NCBI GenBank assembly: GCA_023398855.1
Contig: JAEWRS010000253.1
Coordinates: 1-9,115, forward strand
Reading direction: 5' to 3'
DNA from: Bacillota bacterium
Lineage (GTDB): Bacteria; Bacillota; Clostridia; Lachnospirales; Lachnospiraceae
DNA: 9,115 nucleotides
Within the stretch, counting starts at the first letter, position 1. Every line of letters begins with the position of its first letter. The notes beneath the pieces were generated by a model that did not search any database, was not told the DNA's origin, and saw only the letters and a list, made by a program, of their open reading frames with translations. Shown here piece after piece: positions 1-6,152 of the stretch. A program made the translations under genes and the position numbers.

Positions 1-124
1 GACGGTAGGAGACCGGGCAAAAGTAAAGGCAAGCGGAGGAATCCGTACACAGGAAGAAGCCCAGGCCATGATAAAAGCCGGAGCAGACCGGATTGGGGCA
101 GGTAATGGAATAGCCTTATTATAA
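1..124 (+). CDS. deoC: Deoxyribose-phosphate aldolase, C-terminal end (partial)
   Basis: Only the last 40 codons are present; the first complete codon starts at base 2 and the TAA stop is at 122-124. The tail carries the class I aldolase pattern VKASGGIRT followed by MIKAGADRIGAGNG. In DeoC this is the strand with the second active-site lysine (here the AAG at 26-28) and the glycine-rich phosphate-binding end of the barrel. DeoC cleaves 2-deoxyribose 5-phosphate to acetaldehyde and glyceraldehyde 3-phosphate in the cytoplasm. The usual GTSSG or GASSG phosphate loop reads GAGNG here, a mild deviation. The kinase gene begins 16 bases downstream, so the two are almost certainly co-transcribed. 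The identification rests on a short fragment; another DeoC-like aldolase is possible but less likely in this context. Confidence 0.82.
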   Translation, partial: TVGDRAKVKASGGIRTQEEAQAMIKAGADRIGAGNGIALL

Positions 125-140
125 GGAGAGGAGAAGGGTC

Positions 141-1079
141 ATGGGGAAAAAGGTAACAGTTTTCGGGAGCTTTGTAGTGGACCTGATGGGAAGATGCCCT
201 CATCTTCCTGTTCCGGGAGAAACCGTAAAAGGAAGTATTTTTAAAATGGGTCCTGGCGGCAAAGGATTCAACCAGGGGGTGGCCGCTCATAAGGCGGGAG
301 CAGATGTAACCATGGTAACGAAGCTTGGGGAGGATACATTTGCAGAGGTAGCATTAAGTACCATGAACAAGCTGGAAATGGATACCGGCCGGATATTTCG
401 TACCGGACAGACAGAGACAGGCAGTGCGCTGATCATGGTAGATGAAAACACCAGCCAGAATGAAATTGTTGTGATTCTGGGAGCCTGTGATACCGTTACA
501 GACGAAGAAGTGGAATCAATTTCAGACTTACTGGACCAGTCAGAATTTCTGCTGACCCAGCTGGAGACCAATCTTTCCTCCGTGGAAAAAATTATTGATA
601 TTGCATATGAGAAAGGCGTAAAGATCATATTAAATACGGCACCTGTTCAGCCGGTCAGCGACAGTATGCTAAGCAAGGTGGATTTAATCACGCCCAATGA
701 GGTAGAAGCCGGCATATTAACCGGTATACCGGTAGATGGAAAAGAAAATGCCGGAAGAGCTGCGGACTTCTTTTTTGAAAAAGGAGTGAAAAATGTTCTG
801 ATCACCATGGGGGAAAAAGGCGTTTATCTGGCAACTCCTGAGAAGAGGGGACTTTTGCCTGCCTACCGGGTCAATGCAATGGATACCACCGGTGCAGGCG
901 ATGCATTTAACGGCGGATTGGTGGCTGCCCTGGCAGAAGGAAAGGACTTATGGGAGGCAGCAGTCTTTGCCAATGCAGTAGCAGCTATTTCAGTACAGAG
1001 AATCGGAACAACGCCGGCCATGCCTGACCGGGAAGAAATTGACTCATTTATCAGAGAGCAGGAGGAACAGTCATGTTAA
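141..1079 (+). CDS. rbsK: PfkB-family pentose kinase (ribokinase or deoxyribokinase)
   Basis: This cytoplasmic kinase of 312 residues, the normal length for ribokinases, would phosphorylate a pentose at O5 with ATP. Visible motifs in order are GSFVVD near residue 9, the GGKGFNQ substrate loop near 39-45, a conserved Glu in TQLET near 140, NTAP and TPNEVEAG in the middle, and the PfkB signature DTTGAGDAF at 248-256, with Asp254 as the expected catalytic base. The ATG at 141 is preceded by purine-rich AGGAGAG and GAGAAGGG. It overlaps rbsD by 7 bases (ATGTTAA), which suggests translational coupling. Oddity: by motif alignment, the position of E. coli RbsK Asn14, a sugar contact, is Val12 here, while the neighbouring Asp (Asp14, equivalent to Asp16) is kept. 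With deoC directly upstream, deoxyribokinase activity is a real alternative to ribokinase. The family call is secure; the exact sugar is not. Confidence 0.93.
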   Translation: MGKKVTVFGSFVVDLMGRCPHLPVPGETVKGSIFKMGPGGKGFNQGVAAHKAGADVTMVTKLGEDTFAEVALSTMNKLEMDTGRIFRTGQTETGSALIMVDENTSQNEIVVILGACDTVTDEEVESISDLLDQSEFLLTQLETNLSSVEKIIDIAYEKGVKIILNTAPVQPVSDSMLSKVDLITPNEVEAGILTGIPVDGKENAGRAADFFFEKGVKNVLITMGEKGVYLATPEKRGLLPAYRVNAMDTTGAGDAFNGGLVAALAEGKDLWEAAVFANAVAAISVQRIGTTPAMPDREEIDSFIREQEEQSC

Positions 1080-1471
1080 AAGCTGGAATTTTACACCCTC
1101 AATTAGCAAGGGTCATGGCAGAGCTCAGACATATGGATATGCTGGTGATCGGTGATGCCGGGCTGCCAATTCCAAAGGGAGTGGAACGGGTGGATTTAGG
1201 CTGGAAGCCTGGGAGCCCTTCTTATCTGGAGGTATTGGAAGAAATAGAAAAGTATATAGTAACGGAAAAAGCCATATTTGCGGAGGAGGCACTGGCTGTA
1301 AGTCCGGAACTTCATAAGAAGGCCCTGGCCCTTCTGCCGGAAGGTATACCGGTGGAGTATGTGCCCCATAAGGAATTAAAAACAATCACGGAAGGGGCCA
1401 AAGCAATCATCCTGACAGGAGAGTTTACAGGATACACAAATGTCGTAGTGGTCTCAGGCTGCGCATATTGA
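1073..1471 (+). CDS. rbsD: D-ribose pyranase
   Basis: RbsD interconverts the beta-pyranose and furanose forms of ribose, supplying the form the kinase uses. At 132 residues it has the full family length and aligns throughout with Bacillus subtilis RbsD as I remember it. Active-site residues are present: His20 (RHMD), Asp28 in GDAGLP, His99 (PHKEL), Tyr121 and Asn123 in GYTN, and the GEFT motif before them. The start ATG lies inside the last codons of the kinase gene (7-base overlap), with GGAGGAA a few bases upstream as ribosome binding site. The gene ends 30 bases before rbsA. An intact pyranase argues that the imported sugar arrives largely as a pyranose; this fits ribose and does not exclude 2-deoxyribose. 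Confidence 0.95.
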   Translation: MLKAGILHPQLARVMAELRHMDMLVIGDAGLPIPKGVERVDLGWKPGSPSYLEVLEEIEKYIVTEKAIFAEEALAVSPELHKKALALLPEGIPVEYVPHKELKTITEGAKAIILTGEFTGYTNVVVVSGCAY

Positions 1472-1501
1472 CCGGAAGCAAAGGGGAAGTGGTGAGATTA
1501 T

Positions 1502-3013
1502 ATGGGAGGAAGGTTACTATTAAAGCTGGAATCAATCGTAAAGACGTTTCCCGGTGTCAAGGCACTTGACAAAGTGCATTTAGAGATTTTTGAGGGAGAG
1601 GTTCATGCACTGTGCGGAGAAAACGGTGCGGGGAAATCCACTCTGATGAAAATAATTGCAGGGGCTCAGCCTTATACCTCCGGTGCCATGTATCTGGATG
1701 GGAAAGAAGTGGTGTTCCATTCCGCCAAGGATGCGGAAAAGCATGGAATTGCCATGATTTATCAGGAATTTAATATGGTTCCTGAATTGTCGGTGGCAGA
1801 AAACATGTATCTTGGAAGACTTCCTGTGAATCAGTTTGGGAAAGTGGATTGGAACAAGCTATACAGGGATGCGCAGGAAAATCTGGATCATCTGGGTCTA
1901 AAATTCCATGCAAAAGCTAAGGTTCGGAATTTATCTGTGGCAGAGGCACAGATGACGGAGATCGCAAAGTGCCTGACCATTGGTGCTAAAATCATCATTA
2001 TGGATGAGCCTACGGCAGCACTGGCAGAAGAAGAGATTCAGATTCTCTTCCGGACCATTGAGGAACTGAAGAAAAAGGGAATTGCGGTCATTTATATTTC
2101 CCACCGCATGGATGAAATTTTTCAGATTTCCGACCGTCTTACAGTTTTCCGTGATGGAAAGTTTGTGGCAACCAAATTCATAGGCGAGACGGATTATGAA
2201 GATGTGGTATCCATGATGGTGGGGCGGAATGTATCCAATCTGTATCCGGTAAGGGATTACAAACGGAAGGAAGTAGTATTTGAAGCAAGAAAAATAAACA
2301 GCCGCGGGGTTCACGATGTCAGCGTAAAGCTTCACAAAGGGGAAATTTTAGGGATTACAGGTCTTTTGGGTGCAGGTACCATAGAACTTTCCAAGCTGAT
2401 TTACGGCGCAATGCCCATGGAAAGCGGAGAAATTCATGTACACGGTGAGAAAAAGGACTGTTCCTCTCCAAGAAAAGCATTAGAAGCAGGAATTGGATTT
2501 GTATCAGATGACAGGAAGCAGGAAGGGCTTGTTTTAATAAGAAACATCAAAGAAAATGTTTCCATGTCTTCTTTAAAAAGGCTGACCAGAGGATTCCGGC
2601 TGGACAACAGACTGGAAATGGAGCGTGTTAAGGAGCAGGTTAAGGCGCTGAACATAAAGATCAGTTCTCCGCAGCAGCTTGCCGGAAAGTTAAGCGGCGG
2701 AAACCAGCAGAAAATTGTGTTTGCAAAGGTGCTTTTAGCAGATTCTGATATTCTGATATTAGATGAGCCTACCCGGGGAGTGGATGTGGGGGCAAAGGCA
2801 GAAATCTATGCCATAATGAACAAGCTGACCGAGGCCGGCAAGAGCATTCTGGTTATTTCCACGGATTTGCCGGAGTTGATCGGAGTCAGTGACCGTGTCA
2901 TTGTCATGCGGGAAGGACGTACGGTATTGGAAATCTCCAAACAGGAAATGAATCAGGAAAAAATATTAGCACATGCGTCTGGAGGGGTAAGTGAAAATGA
3001 ATCAGGAAACTAA
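1502..3013 (+). CDS. rbsA: Ribose-type sugar ABC importer, tandem ATPase
   Basis: This 503-residue protein has two ABC ATPase domains in one chain, as in RbsA, MglA and XylG, and powers the RbsC permease from the cytoplasmic face. Domain 1 has Walker A GENGAGKST (39-47), a Q-loop at YQEF, the signature variant LSVAEAQ near 143, Walker B IIIMDEPTAAL near 163 and the H-loop ISHRMDE near 199. Domain 2 has a degenerate Walker A, GLLGAGTIEL. Family members usually read GAGRTEL there, so this half probably hydrolyses ATP poorly or not at all. It keeps LSGGNQQK near 397 and Walker B LILDEPTRGVDVG near 418. The ATG at 1502 has GGTGAG five bases upstream. The 3' end overlaps rbsC, so ATPase and permease synthesis should be coupled. 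Confidence 0.95.
   Translation: MGGRLLLKLESIVKTFPGVKALDKVHLEIFEGEVHALCGENGAGKSTLMKIIAGAQPYTSGAMYLDGKEVVFHSAKDAEKHGIAMIYQEFNMVPELSVAENMYLGRLPVNQFGKVDWNKLYRDAQENLDHLGLKFHAKAKVRNLSVAEAQMTEIAKCLTIGAKIIIMDEPTAALAEEEIQILFRTIEELKKKGIAVIYISHRMDEIFQISDRLTVFRDGKFVATKFIGETDYEDVVSMMVGRNVSNLYPVRDYKRKEVVFEARKINSRGVHDVSVKLHKGEILGITGLLGAGTIELSKLIYGAMPMESGEIHVHGEKKDCSSPRKALEAGIGFVSDDRKQEGLVLIRNIKENVSMSSLKRLTRGFRLDNRLEMERVKEQVKALNIKISSPQQLAGKLSGGNQQKIVFAKVLLADSDILILDEPTRGVDVGAKAEIYAIMNKLTEAGKSILVISTDLPELIGVSDRVIVMREGRTVLEISKQEMNQEKILAHASGGVSENESGN
2946..3009 (+). repeat. 15-base direct repeat at the rbsA/rbsC junction
   Basis: The word AAATGAATCAGGAAA occurs at 2946-2960 and again at 2995-3009. In the first copy it is read in the rbsA frame as part of QEMNQE. 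In the second copy the same bases form the rbsC start region, MNQE, in another frame. It could be a small past duplication or chance. Confidence 0.6.
2981..2987 (+). promoter_or_regulatory. Ribosome binding site that decides the rbsC start
   Basis: GGAGGGG lies inside the end of rbsA. It is nine bases before the ATG at 2997 but only three before the in-frame GTG at 2991. The ATG is therefore the more credible start, even though the GTG gives a slightly longer frame. Confidence 0.75.
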
Positions 3014-3959
3014 GAAACGGTTAATCAACCAAATAAACATATATCGTTCAGTTTTGATCTTGCTGGTCATCTGTATCTTTGCCGCTTTTTTGTCAAAAAG
3101 CTTTTTAAGTGTTTCCAATTTATTTAATGTTTTTAAGCAGGTGACAGTTGCCGGTATCATTGGATGCGGCATGACCTTTGTGATTCTGACCGGCGGCATT
3201 GACTTGTCTGTTGGCTCCATATTAGGGCTGGCCGGAGTGGTGGCCTCCGGTGTGCTGGCTTCCACGGGAAATACCTTGCTGGCGGTATTTACGGCAGTTG
3301 CAATCGGAATCACCTGCGGGATTATCAATGGATTTTTTATTTCCCAATGTGGCATTCCTCCGTTTATCGCCACCCTGGGCTTTTTGACTCTGCTTCGGGG
3401 CTGTGTGTTGATCTACACCAAAGGTTCGCCCATTCCGGTAAAAATAGATTCTTATAAATTTATAGGGAAAGGTACGGTGCTGGGGGTTCCTGTGCCTGTT
3501 ATTATCCTGATAGTACTTTTTTTGCTGGCTCATTACATATTAACGCAAACCAGCTTTGGCCGCAGCATTTATGCATTTGGCGGTAACAGGGAAGCTGCCC
3601 GTTTATCCGGAATTCCGGTTAAAAGGACGGAGTGGATGGCTTACATCATCAATGGTTTATTAAGTGGCATTGCGGCAGTGGTTTTAACAGCCAGACTGGG
3701 GTCTGCCCAATCCACCAGCGGACAGGGGATTGAGATGGATGCCATTGCAGCAGTCATTCTTGGAGGAACCAGCTTAAGCGGGGGGACGGGATTTGTACTG
3801 CCTACCGTGGTAGGTGCCATGATCATGGGAATTATCGATAATATTCTTACGCTCATGAATGTCAATCCCCATGCAACCAATATTGTAAAAGGGGCGGTTG
3901 TACTGATTGCGGTCCTGGTAGACAAAAAGGTCAAGGATTTATCTGCGAAAGCAGAATAA
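2997..3959 (+). CDS. rbsC: Ribose-type sugar ABC importer, membrane permease
   Basis: This is the transmembrane channel subunit of the importer, 320 residues from the ATG at 2997, typical for RbsC. It has a short polar N-terminus and then a series of hydrophobic helices, probably eight to ten. The diagnostic family stretches are TGGIDLSVGS near residue 62, the GGNREAARLSGI cytoplasmic loop before the fifth or sixth helix, and AAVILGGTSLSGGTG near 250. The last of these is in the region that contacts the ATPase. The start is inside the end of rbsA (17-base overlap). The ATG is preferred to the GTG at 2991 because of ribosome binding site spacing. The protein ends in a charged tail, KKVKDLSAKAE. 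No truncation or frameshift is visible. Confidence 0.95.
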   Translation: MNQETKKRLINQINIYRSVLILLVICIFAAFLSKSFLSVSNLFNVFKQVTVAGIIGCGMTFVILTGGIDLSVGSILGLAGVVASGVLASTGNTLLAVFTAVAIGITCGIINGFFISQCGIPPFIATLGFLTLLRGCVLIYTKGSPIPVKIDSYKFIGKGTVLGVPVPVIILIVLFLLAHYILTQTSFGRSIYAFGGNREAARLSGIPVKRTEWMAYIINGLLSGIAAVVLTARLGSAQSTSGQGIEMDAIAAVILGGTSLSGGTGFVLPTVVGAMIMGIIDNILTLMNVNPHATNIVKGAVVLIAVLVDKKVKDLSAKAE

Positions 3960-4000
3960 ATAAAGCTATTAATGTAAAAGAGAAGGGAAGGTAAAAAATT

Positions 4001-5026
4001 ATGATGAAAAGAAAACACATGGCAGCAATGGCAGCAGCAGGACTTGTCCTGGCGTCACTGGCAGGGTGCAGCAGCGGAGAGAAGGCGCCTGAAACCAAGC
4101 AAGAGACCACACAGACAGAAGCAGCCACCACAACAGCAAAAGCACAGTCAGATGCAGAGGCTAAGCCAGGGGACAAGAAGTACGTGGTGGGCCTTGCTAT
4201 GAATACTCAGACAAATCCGTTCTTTGTAGACGTCAAAGATGGGGTACAGAAAGCCGCAGATGAATTAGGCGTGGAGCTTTATATCACAGATGCCCAGGAT
4301 GATCCTACCATCCAGATGAAGGACATTGAGAACCTGATCACCAAAAAGCCGGACTGCATCATCATTGATACCTGTGATTCTGATGCAATCGTATCTTCCA
4401 TTGAAGCTTGCAACGAAGCCGGAATCCCGGTGCTTACCATGGACCGGGAGGCCAGCGGGGGGGATGTTGTATCCCATATCGGCTACGATGCCATTAAATC
4501 AGGTAAACTGGCAGGTCAATATCTGGTGGACACACTGGGAGGCAAGGGAAATATTGTAGAAATCCAGGGGATTATGGGAACCAATGTGGCACAGAACCGT
4601 TCCAAGGGCTTTAATGAGGTGATAAGCCAGAATCCGGACATGAAGATCGTTGCATGTCAGGTGGCAGATTTTGACCGTTCCAAGGGCATGAATGTAATGG
4701 AAAACATTCTTCAGGCCAACGACCACATTGACGGATTATATGCCGCAAATGATGAAATGCTGCTTGGCGCGTTGGAGGCAATTGAGGCTGCAGGCCGTCT
4801 GGATGAGATCACTATGATCGGCTGTGATGCCATTGATGATACCATTGAAGCGATTAAAGCCGGAAAGGTCGAGGCAACTATTGCAGAGCCTCCATTCTTC
4901 CTGGGAAAAGCAATTATGGATGCCGCATACAACTATCTTCAGGGAAAGGAAGTTGACAAATACGTAATCCTGGACAACGAACTGGTAACAGCTGATAATG
5001 TAAATGAATTAGTTACAAAAGAATAA
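4001..5026 (+). CDS. rbsB: Ribose-like sugar-binding lipoprotein of the ABC importer
   Basis: This extracytoplasmic binding protein of 341 residues delivers sugar to RbsA/RbsC. The N-terminus has a KRK charge patch, a hydrophobic core and lipobox LAGC with Cys23, so it should be lipid-anchored outside the membrane. Residues 24-58 form a Thr/Ala/Glu/Lys-rich flexible linker, followed by the two-lobed Peripla_BP_4 fold. It aligns with E. coli RbsB almost without gaps: NPFF (72-75), MDREA (Asp148, Arg149), IQGIMGT, Arg200, ADFDR (Phe224), NDEM (Asn250) and GCDA (Asp276). Several ligand positions differ: Ser9 is Asn68, Asn64 is Asp123, Ser103 is Tyr162 and Gln235 is Glu296. Ribose is therefore likely but unproven; 2-deoxyribose or another pentose is possible. 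Tandem ATGs at 4001 and 4004 follow GGGAAGG; the first has the better spacing. Confidence 0.93.
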   Translation: MMKRKHMAAMAAAGLVLASLAGCSSGEKAPETKQETTQTEAATTTAKAQSDAEAKPGDKKYVVGLAMNTQTNPFFVDVKDGVQKAADELGVELYITDAQDDPTIQMKDIENLITKKPDCIIIDTCDSDAIVSSIEACNEAGIPVLTMDREASGGDVVSHIGYDAIKSGKLAGQYLVDTLGGKGNIVEIQGIMGTNVAQNRSKGFNEVISQNPDMKIVACQVADFDRSKGMNVMENILQANDHIDGLYAANDEMLLGALEAIEAAGRLDEITMIGCDAIDDTIEAIKAGKVEATIAEPPFFLGKAIMDAAYNYLQGKEVDKYVILDNELVTADNVNELVTKE

Positions 5027-5041
5027 TCTGGATTTATGCTT

Positions 5042-5088
5042 GCCGGGGAATCAGACTGTACAGATCAGTCTGGCCCCGGCTCTTTTTT
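5042..5088 (+). terminator. Intrinsic terminator of the rbs operon
   Basis: The 5' arm is GCCGGGG (5042-5048) plus CAGACTG (5052-5058). These pair with CAGTCTG (5066-5072) and CCCCGGC (5074-5080), with a small internal loop between the two helices and a 7-base apical loop. TCTTTTTT follows directly. It begins 16 bases after the rbsB stop codon, which marks the end of the transcript. Confidence 0.93.
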
Positions 5089-5130
5089 GTGAAGTTAATA
5101 ATAGTAACCATAGAATGTTACATGCTTTTA

Positions 5131-5192
5131 CCAGGATTTTCGCCTGGTTTGGCTTTATCATACCATGATAAGCCCAGGATAAAAGATTATCC
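5131..5192 (+). other. Cluster of overlapping inverted repeats upstream of the MerR-type gene
   Basis: Three pairings share arms. CCAGG (5131-5135) can pair with CCTGG (5143-5147). CCTG (5143-5146) can instead pair with CAGG (5175-5178), enclosing GGCTT-ATCAT (5151-5161) against ATGATAAGCC (5165-5174) with loop ACC. GGATAA (5177-5182) can pair with TTATCC (5187-5192), followed by TTT. The core TTATCAT-ACC-ATGATAA (5155-5171) is a perfect 7-bp dyad. The pairings compete, so this could be a switchable leader RNA if transcribed, or protein-binding DNA if it lies upstream of the promoter. No gene is visible between 5089 and 5321. Confidence 0.5.
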
Positions 5193-5218
5193 TTTGCAGG
5201 ACGGTATCTTCCTCATTC

Positions 5219-5247
5219 TTGTATTTTTTACTCCTATACGGTACAAT
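5219..5247 (+). promoter_or_regulatory. Candidate promoter for the MerR-type regulator gene
   Basis: TTGTAT (5219-5224) and TACAAT (5242-5247) are separated by 17 bases. The -10 box matches five of six consensus bases; the -35 box matches only three. Transcription would start near 5254, about 68 bases before the gene. Unlike promoters activated by MerR proteins, the spacer is not 19-20 bases. Confidence 0.4.
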
Positions 5248-5264
5248 GAAATCCTCTAACAAAG

Positions 5265-5275
5265 CACCAGACTTT
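5265..5275 (+). promoter_or_regulatory. Candidate regulator half-site upstream of the MerR-type gene
   Basis: CACCAGACTTT here is identical over 11 bases to the left arm and loop of the perfect palindrome at 6086-6113. It lies just downstream of the candidate promoter, where a bound protein would block transcription. The second arm of the palindrome is absent here. A role in autoregulation is inference. Confidence 0.35.
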
Positions 5276-5321
5276 TATAGGATGCGATTATGGCGGATTA
5301 GAATGGCGGTGACAGAATAAA

Positions 5322-6089
5322 ATGAATACTTATAATACATCAGAAATTGCGCGCAGCATCGGAATCCATCCCAATACGGTACGTCTTTATGAAGCGCTTG
5401 GGCTCATTCCCAAACCAGAGCGCAATAATAACGGTTATCGAATTTTTACAGATTTTCATATGGAGCAGATGAAGTTTGCAAGAATCGCATTACAGGTTGA
5501 GGTTTTACAAAATGGGTTGAGAAAACAGGCAATTACCATTATTAAGACATCGGCAGCCGGAGATTTCAACAAGGCGATTGATTTGACGGAACATTATTTG
5601 CAGCAGATAGAAAATGAGCAGAAAAATGCGGAAGAAGCCATTGAGATTACAAAAAGGCTGTTAATAAGCGGCTGCCAGGGACAAAAGACAGGGACAATGG
5701 TTTTAACCAGAAAAGAAGCGGCTGACTATTTACAAATCTCAATGGATGCTTTAAGAAATTGGGAAATGAACGGCCTGCTCACTGTAAAACGGAAACAAAA
5801 CGGGTACCGGATTTATACGGGGGTAGATATACTTCGGATTAAAATCATCCGTTCCCTGCGCTGCGGGAATTACTCCCTTTCAGCAATTTTGCGGATGCTC
5901 AATACCATATCCCAAAATCCTGAAGCAGATATCAGACAGGTGATTGATACTCCAGACAAAGACGATGACATTATTTCTGTATGTGATAAGCTTCTTACCT
6001 CTTTGCGCAATGCCGGGGAACATGCAGTAGTGATGCGTAACCATTTAGAACAAATGAAAATAAAATTTGAATCGAACCCTCCACTATAA
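5322..6089 (+). CDS. Transcriptional regulator with two tandem MerR domains
   Basis: This 255-residue protein is built from two MerR-like units. Unit one has a helix-turn-helix and wing at about residues 4-45 (TSEIARSIGIHPNTVRLYE, then NGYRIFT), followed by a long charged helix to about 118 that resembles a MerR dimerisation coil. Unit two begins near 124 (LTRKEAADYLQISMDALRNW, then NGYRIYT) and ends in another helix near 220-248. No separate effector-binding domain or clustered metal-binding cysteines are seen, so the signal is unknown. Usual MerR proteins carry one DNA-binding domain and dimerise; this chain carries two. The ATG at 5322 follows an in-frame stop and only a weak ribosome site (GGCGGTGA). 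The ABC exporter genes follow on the same strand and are the probable targets. The family call is secure; target and ligand are inference. Confidence 0.9.
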   Translation: MNTYNTSEIARSIGIHPNTVRLYEALGLIPKPERNNNGYRIFTDFHMEQMKFARIALQVEVLQNGLRKQAITIIKTSAAGDFNKAIDLTEHYLQQIENEQKNAEEAIEITKRLLISGCQGQKTGTMVLTRKEAADYLQISMDALRNWEMNGLLTVKRKQNGYRIYTGVDILRIKIIRSLRCGNYSLSAILRMLNTISQNPEADIRQVIDTPDKDDDIISVCDKLLTSLRNAGEHAVVMRNHLEQMKIKFESNPPL

Positions 6090-6120
6090 CACCAGACTTT
6101 AGTCTGGTGTTATTCTTCTT
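6086..6120 (+). terminator. Perfect 12-bp inverted repeat: terminator/attenuator or operator
   Basis: ATAACACCAGAC (6086-6097) and GTCTGGTGTTAT (6102-6113) pair perfectly around loop TTTA, and TTCTTCTT follows. The repeat begins on the regulator's stop codon and ends 39 bases before the ATPase start. The T-tract is interrupted, so termination may be partial and would set the exporter's level relative to the regulator. Because its left arm and loop recur at 5265-5275, it may also be, or instead be, the regulator's DNA site. Confidence 0.7.
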
Positions 6121-6152
6121 GTGAAAAGAAAAGACAGGAGGGATTTTATTAC

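Noticed and set aside
720..733. Perfect 14-base palindrome ACCGGTATACCGGT in the kinase gene, with 11 bases recurring at 1343-1353 in rbsD
   Set aside because: Both copies encode Gly-Ile-Pro-Val in frame with the same codons, so coding constraint explains the match; neither is near a start or promoter.
1927..1965. Non-canonical signature (LSVAEAQ) in the first RbsA domain as a sign of decay
   Set aside because: Sugar ABC importers of the RbsA/MglA family normally have a variant signature in the first domain and a weak Walker A in the second, so this is ordinary.
2991..2996. GTG at 2991 as the rbsC start
   Set aside because: It is only three bases from GGAGGGG, too close for efficient initiation; the ATG at 2997 is better placed.
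3002..3373. Reverse-strand open frames across the rbs genes (such as 3002-3373, 3641-4018 and 3931-4176)
   Set aside because: They lie opposite well-identified genes, have no recognisable domains or ribosome sites, and look like antisense shadows of the + strand codon pattern.
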